Assembly (NCBI GenBank): GCA_900184925.1
Contig: FXYJ02000009.1
Coordinates: 42,629-106,628 of the forward strand
Source: Ruminococcaceae bacterium HV4-5-B5C
Lineage (GTDB): Bacteria; Bacillota; Clostridia; Oscillospirales; Acutalibacteraceae
Length of the DNA stretch: 64,000 nt
Reading direction: 5' to 3'
Shown piece after piece: positions 55,240 through 64,000 of this stretch. The stretch's first letter is position 1. Each line of letters begins with the position of its first letter. Under the pieces are notes generated by a model, which did not search any database, was not told where the DNA came from, and saw only the letters and a list, made by a program, of their open reading frames with translations. The position numbers and the translations under genes are program-made.

Positions 55240-55303
55240 ATGCGGACACGTTTACCTTGTAAACGGCATGCTGGTTTTAATACTGGGCATTAAGAAAAGT
55301 TAA
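55240..55303 (+). other. Two overlapping short leader-like ORFs
   Basis: In the 54951-55482 gap, GGAGGTG precedes ATG at 55240, giving a 17-codon frame ending at 55293. A second ATG at 55268 in another frame gives 11 codons ending at 55303. They resemble leader peptides but no resistance gene follows directly; arsR starts 180 nt later. The rest of the gap is AT-rich and has no gene. Confidence 0.3.
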
Positions 55304-55396
55304 ATTGAGAGTAAGTCCCAGATGTAACAAATTTGCTTAATATGAAAGGTGGATGGAACAATAATTTTTTATCTTGAAGCAATTCGCACAATTTGC

Positions 55397-55402
55397 TTGA
55401 CA
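55397..55402 (+). promoter_or_regulatory. Candidate -35 of the arsR promoter
   Basis: TTGACA at 55397-55402. The -10 is unclear: TATCGT at 17 nt or TATAGATAAT further on. A short palindromic stretch near it could be the ArsR operator. Confidence 0.4.
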
Positions 55403-55482
55403 AATAACGTTTTGGCCTTTATCGTATAGATAATGTTCGATGTGATTGGCTTATGTCTATGTTGAGAATTGAGGTTAATAAT

Positions 55483-55812
55483 ATGGAAAATAAATATGCG
55501 GATTTCGCCTTACTTTTCAAAGTTCTGGCAGATGAAACGCGGCTGAAAATCATTGATATGCTTTCCTGCGGCGAGCTATGTGCCTGCGATATTTTGAAAT
55601 ACTTCAACATCACACAGCCAACACTTTCCTATCATATGAAAATTCTTACCGAATGTGGGATTGTCAATGCGAATCGACAGGGTGCATGGATGCATTACAC
55701 ACTCAATGAAAAGACAGTAAAGGAGATTTCTGAATACTGGAGCAAAAGTACCAGCAATAAGGAAGACTGCATCTGTCATGAATGTGAAAAGGATGACTGT
55801 AAAGAATCATGA
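55483..55812 (+). CDS. arsR: Arsenic-responsive repressor ArsR
   Basis: A 109-aa winged-helix repressor. Residues 33-35 in ELCACDIL supply the paired cysteines that bind As(III) in the DNA-recognition helix, with another Cys at 29. TQPTLSYHMKILTECGIVNANRQG is the recognition helix and wing. The C-terminal tail has more cysteines (DCICHECEKDDC), possibly a further metal site. It should repress the arsDA-acr3 genes. Confidence 0.92.
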   Translation: MENKYADFALLFKVLADETRLKIIDMLSCGELCACDILKYFNITQPTLSYHMKILTECGIVNANRQGAWMHYTLNEKTVKEISEYWSKSTSNKEDCICHECEKDDCKES

Positions 55813-55819
55813 TGAAATA

Positions 55820-56031
55820 CTAGTCCACGGTAAAAATGAGACGTTTTCCTGAAAAGCTGAGATTCTCGGTATCCTGTACAAGAATCGAACTTGGAACAAC
55901 AGGCAGGCTATGTTCATAACATGAATATAGAATATTCTCAATTATATAGAACTTATTCAATGTATCACCTGTCCAATATATTCCTGTTTGCAAGTAAGGA
56001 AAGTTATCCCTTCCTTTGACATAGATATTTG
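55820..56031 (-). other. Open 70-codon frame antisense in the arsR-arsD gap
   Basis: The 256-nt arsR-arsD gap carries on the minus strand a stop-free frame of ~70 codons with protein-like composition (IYVKGRDNFPYLQTGIYW near its beginning, LSFSGKRLIFTVD at its end) but no ATG. It may be a remnant or chance. On the plus strand AAAGGAG leads into arsD. Confidence 0.2.
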
Positions 56032-56068
56032 TCTATCACCTTTATCAATTTAAAAGGAGCTGTTTGTC

Positions 56069-56446
56069 ATGAGTAAAATGGAAATTTACGACCCTGCCAT
56101 GTGCTGTTCAACCGGGGTATGTGGACCTTCCGTAAATCCGGAACTGATTCGAGTCGCGGCCGTGATTGAAAATCTGAAGAAAGCCGGAATTGAAGTAAAA
56201 CGACACAATCTTTCTTCAGCACCGCAGGATTTTTTGAACAGCGCTGTGGTCAATCAGAAATTAAACAGCAAAGGAGCGAATGTTCTCCCAATTACTGTCG
56301 TTGACGGCAAAATCGTCAAAGAATCCGGTTACCCGACCAATGCGGAATTCGCGAATTGGCTCGGAGTTTCGATTGATAAGATTCAGGCGATTCCTGTCAA
56401 AACAAAAGTGCATAAATGCAACTGCGGCCCGAAGGGCTGCTGCTGA
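56069..56446 (+). CDS. arsD: Arsenite metallochaperone ArsD
   Basis: A 125-aa protein behind AAAAGGAG. DPAMCCSTGVCGPSV places Cys12, Cys13 and Cys18, the exact As(III)-binding triad of ArsD. The C-terminus adds CNC and a CC pair. It hands arsenite to ArsA. The arsA gene follows within 15 nt. Confidence 0.97.
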   Translation: MSKMEIYDPAMCCSTGVCGPSVNPELIRVAAVIENLKKAGIEVKRHNLSSAPQDFLNSAVVNQKLNSKGANVLPITVVDGKIVKESGYPTNAEFANWLGVSIDKIQAIPVKTKVHKCNCGPKGCC

Positions 56447-56458
56447 AGGTATGAAACA

Positions 56459-58213
56459 ATGAAAGAGGAACAATATAACCCCTCAAATACAGCGTCGACA
56501 AAATATCTGTTTTTTACTGGCAAAGGTGGTGTGGGAAAAACTTCAATTGCCTGCGCGACTGCGATCTCACTTGCGGATTCCGGTAAAAAGGTGCTGCTGG
56601 TCAGCACCGACCCCGCTTCCAATCTTCAGGATGTATTCGGATTGGAGCTGAACAACAAAGGGCTGGAAATAAAAGGGGTTCCGGGATTGGTTGTCGCCAA
56701 CTTGGACCCGCTAACCGCTGCGGCAGAGTACCGCGAGTCGGTTGTTGGCCCATACCGGGGAAAACTGCCAGATTCCGTCATTCAAAACATGGAAGAACAA
56801 CTTTCGGGTTCCTGCACGGTTGAAATTGCAGCATTCAATGAATTCTCCGCATTTCTGACCGATAACGAAAAGGCTGAAAACTTCGACCATATTATTTTTG
56901 ATACAGCTCCAACGGGGCATACGCTTCGTATGTTACAGCTTCCTTCCGCTTGGAGTGGATTTATCAACGAAAGCAAGCACGGTGCGTCCTGCCTTGGGCA
57001 GTTGTCCGGTTTGGAAAGCAAGAAAGCAGTGTATAAAAAGGCGGTTGAAACGCTTGCAGACGGTAATCTCACAACCCTTGTACTTGTTACCAGACCGGAG
57101 ACCGCGCCGATTCTGGAAGCGCAACGAGCTTCCGAAGAACTTGGAGCTTTAGGTATTAATAATCAGGTGCTTGTTATTAACGGAATCTTGGAATCCCATG
57201 ATGCGAATGACCAAGTGGAAACTGCTTTATTTGAAAAACAGAAGACTGCGTTGAAGAGTATCCCGGACAGTCTGTTAAAACGTTCCATTACGATCGTGCC
57301 GTTACGGGCCTACAATATCACCGGTATTGAAAATGTACGGCAATTGCTGTCCGATTCCGACAGTGTGGCTGCAGGATCAGCAGGCTCCAATCTTCCCAAT
57401 GCCTATCAGCTTTCAGACATTGTGGATGAGATTTATGAATCCGGCAAAAAAGTTATTTTTACAATGGGAAAGGGCGGTGTCGGCAAAACAACGGTAGCCG
57501 CTGCCATTGCCCTCGGTCTCAGCCAAAAGGGGAAAAAAGTGTGTCTTGCCACCACCGATCCAGCCGACCACTTGAATCTTGTTGTGGGGAAAGAAAGCGG
57601 AATCTCGGTCAGCCATATTGACGAAAAGGGCGAACTGGAAAAGTATCAGGAAGAAGTACTCACAAGGGCACGTCAGACCATGTCCGAAGAAGACCTGGAA
57701 TATGTGAAAGAAGACCTTCGTTCTCCATGCACACAGGAAATTGCCGTCTTTCGGGCATTTGCTGAAATCGTCGCAAAAAGCAAGGACGAAACTGTTGTAT
57801 TGGATACCGCTCCCACCGGGCACACGATCCTTTTGCTGGAATCTACCCAAAGCTATAATCAGCAGATTGAGAATTCCGGCGGTGATGTTTCGGATGCGGA
57901 AAAGGAACTGCTTCCAAGGCTGAAAAATCCGAACGATACGGAAGTCATTATCGTAACACTTGCGGAAACCACACCGTTCTATGAAGCTCAGCGCCTGTCG
58001 GACGATTTGAAGCGGGCAGGGCTGACCGTAAAATGGTGGGTAATCAACGCAAGCTATTCCCCGACGGACACAACAAGTGAATTCTTGAAAGCAAAAGCAG
58101 CAAATGAGTCACAATGGATTCAAAAAGTAAGTGAAATATCAAAAGGACAGTATGCGGTAATCCCATGGAAACCTTTTGAAGTAAAAGGCAAAAAGCTACT
58201 GGAATTGATTTAA
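56459..58213 (+). CDS. arsA: Arsenite-stimulated ATPase ArsA
   Basis: A 584-aa protein with two tandem ATPase halves, as in E. coli ArsA (583). P-loops GKGGVGKT at residues 21-28 and again near 340; DTAPTGHT signature in each half. Cysteines in GSCTVE, GASCLGQ and SPCTQE match the three metal-binding Cys. It energises arsenite efflux through its membrane partner, here apparently Acr3 rather than ArsB. Confidence 0.97.
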   Translation: MKEEQYNPSNTASTKYLFFTGKGGVGKTSIACATAISLADSGKKVLLVSTDPASNLQDVFGLELNNKGLEIKGVPGLVVANLDPLTAAAEYRESVVGPYRGKLPDSVIQNMEEQLSGSCTVEIAAFNEFSAFLTDNEKAENFDHIIFDTAPTGHTLRMLQLPSAWSGFINESKHGASCLGQLSGLESKKAVYKKAVETLADGNLTTLVLVTRPETAPILEAQRASEELGALGINNQVLVINGILESHDANDQVETALFEKQKTALKSIPDSLLKRSITIVPLRAYNITGIENVRQLLSDSDSVAAGSAGSNLPNAYQLSDIVDEIYESGKKVIFTMGKGGVGKTTVAAAIALGLSQKGKKVCLATTDPADHLNLVVGKESGISVSHIDEKGELEKYQEEVLTRARQTMSEEDLEYVKEDLRSPCTQEIAVFRAFAEIVAKSKDETVVLDTAPTGHTILLLESTQSYNQQIENSGGDVSDAEKELLPRLKNPNDTEVIIVTLAETTPFYEAQRLSDDLKRAGLTVKWWVINASYSPTDTTSEFLKAKAANESQWIQKVSEISKGQYAVIPWKPFEVKGKKLLELI

Positions 58214-58233
58214 CACATAATGGAGGACAGCAT

Positions 58234-59319
58234 ATGGAAAAGGCGGGAGGAAAACTTTCCTTTTTAGACCGATTTTTAACCCTGTGGATCTTCGTTGCCA
58301 TGGCGTTTGGCGTAATCATGGGGAACATTTTCCCCTCTGCGGCAACTGCAATCAGCAATTTGAGCACCGGCACGATATCATGGCCGATTGCGATAGGTTT
58401 AATCCTCATGATGTATCCGCCGCTGGTGAAGGTGAAATACGAAGAGATCGGAAAAGTCGCAGGCAATAAGAAAGTGTTTGGCTTTTCTCTTTGGCAGAAC
58501 TGGGTGATCGGACCGGTTTTGATGTTTGTTCTTGCCGCGATCTTTCTGCCGGATAAGCCGGAATATGCCATCGGGATTATCGTCATCGGCCTTGCACGCT
58601 GCATCGCGATGGTAATCATTTGGAATACAATTGCAAAAGGTGACAATGAATACTGTGCCGCTTTGGTGGCACTGAATGCGATTTTTCAAATACTGCTGTA
58701 TTCCGTATACATTTGGTTTTTCGCAACCGTACTGCCGCAGGCCTTTCATCTTTCCTGGGGTGGAAAAGCAATCCATGTATCGATGCTGGACATTGCGCGC
58801 AGCGTATTGTTTTACCTCGGAATTCCTTTTGCGGCAGGGATTATTACCCGCTTTGCGGTAATCTGTCTGAAGGGGAAAGAGTGGCTGAACAAGACTTTTA
58901 TCCCGAAAATTTCCCCGCTTGCCCTTGCTTTCCTGCTCTACACCATCGTGATTATGTTTATGCTCAAAGGTAAATATATTGTAGAACTGCCGCTGGATGT
59001 TGTACGTATTGCGATTCCGCTGCTCCTTTACTTTGTGTTGATGTTTTTGATCAGTTTCTTCATTTCCTATAGAGGTGGATTCCGGTATGATCAGACGGCT
59101 ACACTTTCGCTCACTGCGGCAAGTAATAATTTTGAACTTGCCATTGCGGTTTCTGTCGCTGTATTCGGTATCGGCTCCGGTCAGGCGTTTGCCGCTGTCA
59201 TTGGGCCGCTGATCGAAGTGCCGGTAATGCTCCTTCTTGTGCGTGTAGCGCTTTATTTGAAAGGCAAATATTTTGATGCGGACGGCATGCCAATAAAAAA
59301 GGCGGGAGTACCCAAATGA
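58234..59319 (+). CDS. acr3: Arsenite efflux permease Acr3
   Basis: A 361-aa protein with ten hydrophobic helices. [21 protein letters not shown] starts the Acr3 pattern; [13 protein letters not shown] holds the conserved Cys123, and [18 protein letters not shown] with the Glu of PLIEVPVM is the second conserved site. It exports As(III). Paired with ArsA it may be ATP-driven. Its stop overlaps the arsC start by 4 nt. Confidence 0.96.
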   Translation: MEKAGGKLSFLDRFLTLWIFVAMAFGVIMGNIFPSAATAISNLSTGTISWPIAIGLILMMYPPLVKVKYEEIGKVAGNKKVFGFSLWQNWVIGPVLMFVLAAIFLPDKPEYAIGIIVIGLARCIAMVIIWNTIAKGDNEYCAALVALNAIFQILLYSVYIWFFATVLPQAFHLSWGGKAIHVSMLDIARSVLFYLGIPFAAGIITRFAVICLKGKEWLNKTFIPKISPLALAFLLYTIVIMFMLKGKYIVELPLDVVRIAIPLLLYFVLMFLISFFISYRGGFRYDQTATLSLTAASNNFELAIAVSVAVFGIGSGQAFAAVIGPLIEVPVMLLLVRVALYLKGKYFDADGMPIKKAGVPK

Positions 59320-59753
59320 GTGGCAAACCAAAGGTAGCGTTTATCTGTACCCATAACTCCTGCCGTTCACAGATAGCGGAGGCCATCAGCAAAAAGCTGG
59401 CTTCTGATGTATTTGATGCCTATTCGGCTGGGACGGAAATCAAAGGAACAATCAACCCGGATGCCGTCCGTGTCGTCCAAAAAATCTACGGGATCGACAT
59501 GACCGAGAATCAGCATCCCAAGCTGCTTTCGGAACTACCGCCGGTCGACATCGTCGTCACTCTTGCACTCACAATACAGAACTATATATTTTATTTTCAC
59601 AAGAGATTTATAAACAGATTATACAACCGGCAGATATATGGTGAATGTTGTTCCTTTATCTACTTCACTTTTTACAGTAATTCGACCTTGGCACAATTCC
59701 ATAATGCGTTTCACAAGTGCAAGGCCCAGTCCATTACCATCAGAATGCCTTGA
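59316..59753 (+). pseudogene. arsC: Truncated arsenate reductase (LMW-PTPase type)
   Basis: The N-terminal ~84 residues are a good ArsC: FICTHNSCRSQIAEA gives the CX5R P-loop, then YSAGTEIKG and MTENQHPKLLSELP. After PPVDIVVTLA the sequence departs abruptly and shows no family similarity; the redox cysteines that normally follow (near residues 82-89) are absent. The rest of the frame is antisense to the histidine kinase gene. The enzyme cannot complete the usual disulfide cascade. Confidence 0.85.
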
Positions 59754-60656
59754 AGAGTTACCTTGATAAAATTTTTCAAACAAATGATGGAGCACTTCTT
59801 CTGTCATGCCGCAGCCGTTATCTGAAATATCAATTCTTGCAGTCTTTTCATTCAGTTTCATGAAAATGCAAATTGTCCCTTTTGACTTTGAGAACTTAAT
59901 TGCGTTGTCCAGAAGGTTGATCCAAACTTGCTTCAACAATTCTTCATTTCCATAATACAGGGTGTTCGGAAGATCAATATCAAACTCAATTTCTTTTTGA
60001 CTCCATTTGCGTTCCAGCAACAAGACCGCCTGCCGAATCTGCTCATCTAGCCGAAAATAATTTCTGTCAAGAACAATTTCCTGATTTTCCAGTTTGGACA
60101 GTTTCAGGATGTTGCTGCACAGGTTGGATAGCTGCCGGGAACTGTCCAAAATCATTTTCACATACTCGTCATGCTCGGATTCGGAAAGCTCTTTATCCTG
60201 TAGCAGCGTAGCATATCCCTCAATGGCCGTGATTGGCGTTTTCAGTTCATGAGAGACATTCACAACAAAATCATTGCGAAGCGTTTCGATGCCAGACAAT
60301 TCGTGCACCATTGTATTGAAATCCTTCGTGAGGTCACGTATTTCTTCAATACGTCCCGCATCCGTAAGACGAATGCTAAAATCCCCTTTCGCAACCTGTT
60401 TAGCTGCCAAACTGAATCGTGTAATTGGTTTCAGTATCCTGCTGCCGACAAACATTGAAACGGCCGTGCCAATGATGACGCTCATTATCAAAAGAACAAG
60501 TATCGGAATCAGGGGGGTTCTCTGGTAGGTGTCAAAGTAACCCAAATGAAAAAGGATAAAAGCAACCGCTGCCAAAATCAGGGCCGTTGCTAACATGATA
60601 GAAAATACGACAACGGCAAAATATAGCCATAAGGTTGGACTTCGTTTATTTTTCAT
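59619..60656 (-). CDS. Sensor histidine kinase
   Basis: A 345-aa kinase with two transmembrane helices (about 10-35 and 50-70), almost no extracytoplasmic loop (10-15 residues), then HAMP (RILKPITRFSLAAKQVAKGDF), the phospho-acceptor H136 in VSHELKTP, N box NLLDNAIKFSK, G1 DNGCGM and G2 GNGLGLALVKR. The short loop suggests intramembrane sensing, as in BceS-type kinases that sense via an ABC transporter. It overlaps the regulator gene end by 11 nt. Confidence 0.94.
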   Translation of the reverse strand: MKNKRSPTLWLYFAVVVFSIMLATALILAAVAFILFHLGYFDTYQRTPLIPILVLLIMSVIIGTAVSMFVGSRILKPITRFSLAAKQVAKGDFSIRLTDAGRIEEIRDLTKDFNTMVHELSGIETLRNDFVVNVSHELKTPITAIEGYATLLQDKELSESEHDEYVKMILDSSRQLSNLCSNILKLSKLENQEIVLDRNYFRLDEQIRQAVLLLERKWSQKEIEFDIDLPNTLYYGNEELLKQVWINLLDNAIKFSKSKGTICIFMKLNEKTARIDISDNGCGMTEEVLHHLFEKFYQGNSSRHSDGNGLGLALVKRIMELCQGRITVKSEVDKGTTFTIYLPVV

Positions 60657-61323
60657 TTTTAACCGCCTTGTATCCCAGTCCTCGAACAGTAACAATCTGG
60701 ATGTCTCGGCATTCTTTCAGTTTGTCCCGCAATCGGTTAACATGAACGTCCACGGTTCTTTCGTCAGTTTCCGAATCCATGCCCCAAATCTCATCCATCA
60801 GTTGCTGCCGGGTAAATATCATATTTGAATAAGAGACCAGCTTGTAAAGCAGGCTGAATTCTTTCTGCGGCAGTAATAATTCCTGCCCGTTGAAGGAAAC
60901 GGTCATTGAATCATAATTAATGACTGTTTCCCCGCAAGCGATTTTTCGTTCGCTGGCAATCTTAGCCCGGCGAAGCAAGGCACCCACCCGGAGTACCATT
61001 TCATTCACATCCACCGGCTTAACCATATAGTCATCAATGCCAGCCAGAAATCCTTTTCGTTTATCCTCAAATGTTTCTTTTACTGTAACCATCAATAAAG
61101 GCATGTTATAATTTGCGTCCCGCAGCATTTTCGTCAACTCGAAACCATTTACATTTGGCATCATAACATCCGAAATGATTAAATCAACATACTCTCTATC
61201 CAGAATTTCAAGGGCCTTTTCTCCGTCAGTAGCAGAAATAGCGTGATAACCATTACGGTTTAGAACCGTACAGAATAATTTATTCAATTTCTCATCATCT
61301 TCGACAACTAGGATGTTAAACAT
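60646..61323 (-). CDS. OmpR-family response regulator
   Basis: A 225-aa protein: receiver with acidic pocket VVEDDEK, phosphoacceptor Asp in IISDVMMP, Thr/Lys in VTVKE and YMVKPVD; then a winged-helix domain LLPQKEFSLLYKLVSYSNMIFTRQQLMDEIWG and TVDVHVNRLRDKL. It is transcribed away from the ABC transporter gene and is its likely activator. Confidence 0.96.
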   Translation of the reverse strand: MFNILVVEDDEKLNKLFCTVLNRNGYHAISATDGEKALEILDREYVDLIISDVMMPNVNGFELTKMLRDANYNMPLLMVTVKETFEDKRKGFLAGIDDYMVKPVDVNEMVLRVGALLRRAKIASERKIACGETVINYDSMTVSFNGQELLLPQKEFSLLYKLVSYSNMIFTRQQLMDEIWGMDSETDERTVDVHVNRLRDKLKECRDIQIVTVRGLGYKAVKNEK

Positions 61324-61378
61324 ATGTCCACCCCATTAATTTGAAATTTTGTCAGAAGTAAATCTGTATACATTTTCT

Positions 61379-61460
61379 ATTATAAGCATAACCGCCCCAT
61401 ATTAACGGAATATAAATTGAATCATTCCGTCAAATCCGGCAGTTTAAATTCAGTTTATAC
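61379..61460. promoter_or_regulatory. Divergent promoter region with operator-like repeats
   Basis: TATAAT for the minus strand at 61379-61384; an inverted repeat ACGGAAT-N12-ATTCCGT (61405-61430); and a direct repeat GTTTA at 61442 and 61453, 11 bp apart, as used by OmpR-type regulators, upstream of the ABC gene. Confidence 0.5.
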
Positions 61461-61510
61461 TCCGGTGCTACATTCTCCAGTAAACGATTATACCGGAGGG
61501 AATTCAATTC

Positions 61511-63892
61511 ATGCTACAATTACGGGAGATTTCCAAAAGCTATGCCACGGGCGATTTTAGACAAACTGCTCTTGACAAAGTATCTATGAATTTCAGGGAA
61601 AACGAATTCGTCGCCATTCTCGGTCAGAGCGGTTCTGGCAAGACGACCCTACTCAATGTGATCGGCGGTCTTGACAAGTACGACAGCGGTGACCTGATTA
61701 TCAACGGTAGATCCACCAAGCGTTTTAAAGACCGGGATTGGGATGCCTACCGGAACAACTCAGTGGGCTTTATATTCCAAAGCTATAACCTGATTGCTCA
61801 TCTGAGCATCGTGGACAATGTCGAGATGAGTATGACGCTGAGCGGTGTTTCCGGCACAGAGAAACACAAGCGGGCGCTGGAGGCTCTGGAAAAAGTCGGT
61901 CTGAAAGACCACATCCACAAAAAGCCCAACCAACTCTCGGGCGGGCAAATGCAGCGCGTAGCCATCGCTCGTGCATTGTCCAACGACCCGGACATCATTC
62001 TGGCGGACGAGCCCACCGGCGCGCTCGATACTGAAACCAGCGAGCAGATCATGGAACTCATCAGACAGATTGCCAAGGATAAATTGGTAATCATGGTCAC
62101 ACATAACCCTGATCTCGCCCAACGGTATTCAAATCGTATCGTGCGGCTGTCGGACGGAAAGGTAATATCCGATTCCAATCCAATCAGCACCACGGAGATC
62201 TCGGAAAATTACACGCTCAAAAAAACGAGTATGGGTTTTCTGACGGCTCTGAAACTGTCGGGGAAAAACATCCTGACCAAAAAAGGGCGCACCGCGCTTA
62301 CCGCTTTTGCCTCAAGCATTGGCATCATCGGCATCGCCCTTGTGCTGGCGTTGTCCAACGGGTTCAATAAGCAGATCAGCAATTTTGAAGCAGGTACGCT
62401 GTCGAACTACCCGATTACGATAAGTAAGACGGCTATGAGCGTGAGCAAGCCTTCCTCGTCCACGCAGAAAAACAGCTCGATAAAGTTTCCGGGTGGAGGG
62501 TCCGTTTACTCCTACGATTCTTCCAAAAACACCGCAACTCATACCAACACGATCACACAATCTTATCTGGATTATATCAATAAAATCGATCCGACGCTGT
62601 TGGATGCCACAGGGTACACCTACAGCGTCAACATGAACATTCTTGAAAAAAAGGACGGAAAAGCCGTCGCGATAAACACATCAGAAATCAACTTCGGTTC
62701 CTATCCCGGCAAGCTGTCCGAAAAAGAAGGAAATTACCTCAGCCAATATTATGATGTGCTGGCGGGCAGCCTGCCAAAGGAAAAGACCGATCTTGTGCTG
62801 GTGGTGGATGAGTATAACCGCTTGGACACATCCATGCTGAAAGAACTCGGAATTTCTACAACGGACGGAGAGAGTGTTGATTTCAGCAAAATATTGGGAA
62901 AGGAATTCAAGCTGATCCTGAACAATAATTATTACAAAAAGTCGGGCAACATTTACACCGTCAGCGGCGACTCGAGCAATCTTTCAGACCTCTACAACAG
63001 CAGCAACGCAACTACTTTGAAAATAACCGGAATCATTCGTATCATGCAGGATACCAAAGCTTCTTCGCTTTCCTCCGGCGTTTACTACTCCGAGGAACTT
63101 GCCAGTTATTTCATAAAGGACGCGGAGAATTCAGACGTTGTAAAGGCACAGAAGAACGCCAATTATAATATACTAACCGGCGGCCAACTTGCCGACAATT
63201 CCAGCTCCTCCACGACGGCAACAGCCAGTCCAAGAATAAACGCAAACATGGGTGCAAACACATCCGCCATGAACGGTCAGGTTGCAGTAACCAAGGACAG
63301 CGTTCTGGGATCACTTGGCGCAACCGATATTCCCACATCCATCTCTCTGTATCCGAAAAATTTTGACGATAAAGAAAAGGTTGTATCCTATCTGGATAAA
63401 TGGAACGTCGGCCGCAGTACAGCGGATAAAATTGAATATACCGATCTTGCAGCCCTGGTAACTGATCTTTCCAGCAGTATCATGAATGCGATTACTCTTG
63501 TACTGATTGCTTTTGCGGCAATATCCCTGGTTGTTTCCATGATTATGATCGGCATAATTATTTATATCTCTGTCCTCGAACGGACGAAGGAAATCGGTGT
63601 TCTTCGTGCACTTGGAGCCAGAAAGAAGGATATTTCCCGCGTTTTCAATGCGGAAACTTTCATCATCGGCGCCTGCTCCGGCTTAATGGGTATCGGGATC
63701 ACCTATCTGTTGGAACTTCCCGCAAACGCCATTCTCTACAACCTGACTACACTCAAAAACGTTGCTCAACTCAATCCGCTCCATGCGCTCGCACTGGTTA
63801 TAATCAGTATCATCCTCACATTGATTGGCGGGTTTATACCGGCAAAATGGGCAGCGAAGAAAGACCCTGTAGAAGCGCTCCGCACAGAATAA
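61511..63892 (+). CDS. ABC transporter, ATPase fused to FtsX/MacB-type permease
   Basis: A 793-aa fusion behind GGAGGG. Residues 1-230 are the ATPase: GQSGSGKTTL, LSGGQMQRVAIARAL and DIILADEPTGALDT. A first helix (residues ~258-282), a ~400-residue Ser/Thr/Asn-rich extracytoplasmic domain, and three C-terminal helices with TKEIGVLRALGARKKDI define an FtsX permease. Such transporters export or remove membrane-active peptides or lipoproteins. Pairing with the divergent two-component system suggests drug or peptide-induced expression. Confidence 0.93.
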   Translation: MLQLREISKSYATGDFRQTALDKVSMNFRENEFVAILGQSGSGKTTLLNVIGGLDKYDSGDLIINGRSTKRFKDRDWDAYRNNSVGFIFQSYNLIAHLSIVDNVEMSMTLSGVSGTEKHKRALEALEKVGLKDHIHKKPNQLSGGQMQRVAIARALSNDPDIILADEPTGALDTETSEQIMELIRQIAKDKLVIMVTHNPDLAQRYSNRIVRLSDGKVISDSNPISTTEISENYTLKKTSMGFLTALKLSGKNILTKKGRTALTAFASSIGIIGIALVLALSNGFNKQISNFEAGTLSNYPITISKTAMSVSKPSSSTQKNSSIKFPGGGSVYSYDSSKNTATHTNTITQSYLDYINKIDPTLLDATGYTYSVNMNILEKKDGKAVAINTSEINFGSYPGKLSEKEGNYLSQYYDVLAGSLPKEKTDLVLVVDEYNRLDTSMLKELGISTTDGESVDFSKILGKEFKLILNNNYYKKSGNIYTVSGDSSNLSDLYNSSNATTLKITGIIRIMQDTKASSLSSGVYYSEELASYFIKDAENSDVVKAQKNANYNILTGGQLADNSSSSTTATASPRINANMGANTSAMNGQVAVTKDSVLGSLGATDIPTSISLYPKNFDDKEKVVSYLDKWNVGRSTADKIEYTDLAALVTDLSSSIMNAITLVLIAFAAISLVVSMIMIGIIIYISVLERTKEIGVLRALGARKKDISRVFNAETFIIGACSGLMGIGITYLLELPANAILYNLTTLKNVAQLNPLHALALVIISIILTLIGGFIPAKWAAKKDPVEALRTE

Positions 63893-63931
63893 AACTAGAA
63901 ATATATGAACTATGAGCGTATTTAGTCATGA

Positions 63932-63999
63932 CCGCCCGTAAAACGGGCGGCTTGAATAACAGCCCTATAAGGGCATAATACCAGCGACACCTAAAGGTG
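63932..63999. repeat. Three consecutive small hairpins at the right edge
   Basis: CCGCCCGT-AAA-ACGGGCGG, GCCCT-ATA-AGGGC and CACCT-AA-AGGTG follow each other within 68 nt. No T tract follows, so they are not an ordinary terminator. Such arrays occur at ends of IS200/IS605 elements and in structured RNAs; the window ends here. Confidence 0.45.
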
Positions 64000-64000
64000 C

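Overview
The window looks like chromosomal DNA of an anaerobic, spore-forming Clostridia bacterium, probably in the Ruminococcaceae/Oscillospiraceae range. This is an inference from gene content: a yabM-mazG-hup-yabO-yabP-yabQ-divIC-yabR sporulation and division block, yunB, hemZ, and a fused IspH-ribosomal protein S1 gene, which is typical of Clostridia. Shine-Dalgarno sites are strong and TTG/GTG starts are frequent. No rRNA, tRNA, CRISPR array or intact transposon was seen.

Region 1 (1-24.6 kb, almost all minus strand, visibly GC-richer) is core genome. It holds a partial amidohydrolase, the yab/divIC block, a zinc-ribbon protein, a uridine-kinase-like protein, hemZ, an MBL-fold hydrolase, relA, recJ, ligA, yunB, ispH-rpsA, plsC, cmk, a BaiN-type flavoprotein, an RpiR-type regulator, a membrane protein, a DnaJ protein and a DUF5685 protein. 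Many genes overlap by 4 nt or abut, and hairpins with T tracts separate the units.

Region 2 (24.8-26.6 kb, plus strand) holds small proteins: an unknown 78-aa protein, an XRE regulator with a Cys4 zinc-ribbon-like segment, a GIY-YIG-like protein and a DUF2087 protein.

Region 3 (26.6-38.1 kb) is the most distinctive part: an apparent Amadori-product (fructosyl-amino-acid) utilisation locus. It encodes a FrlB/FraB-type SIS deglycase, a FrlC-type epimerase, two PfkB (FrlD-like) kinases, a Dcu-family carrier and a divergent GntR/UTRA regulator. Added to this usual set are an FGGY kinase, a BtpA/SgcQ protein, a PF04909-type amidohydrolase, YjbQ, a cupin-like protein and a HAD phosphatase. The same 10-bp-spaced ATACA direct repeat lies inside the deglycase promoter and just downstream of the carrier promoter, suggesting one regulon.

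Region 4 (38.3-42.9 kb, plus strand) holds a glycerol-1-phosphate dehydrogenase, a membrane-anchored alpha/beta hydrolase with a multi-helix C-terminal domain, and a DeoR regulator. Related GAAACA/TTTCGAT motifs occur in front of all three.

Region 5 (43-55 kb) is accessory: a YoaP-like acetyltransferase, a lipoprotein, a decayed TetR gene, two tandem YhgE/Pip membrane proteins, a GGDEF remnant, a 2-hydroxyacid dehydrogenase with a ketodeoxygluconate permease, and a DHA2 drug exporter with a MarR regulator.

Region 6 (55.2-64 kb) holds an arsenic operon (arsR, arsD, arsA, acr3) whose final arsC is cut off at a junction. A two-component system and a divergent FtsX-type ABC transporter follow. 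The right edge shows three small hairpins that may belong to a mobile element.
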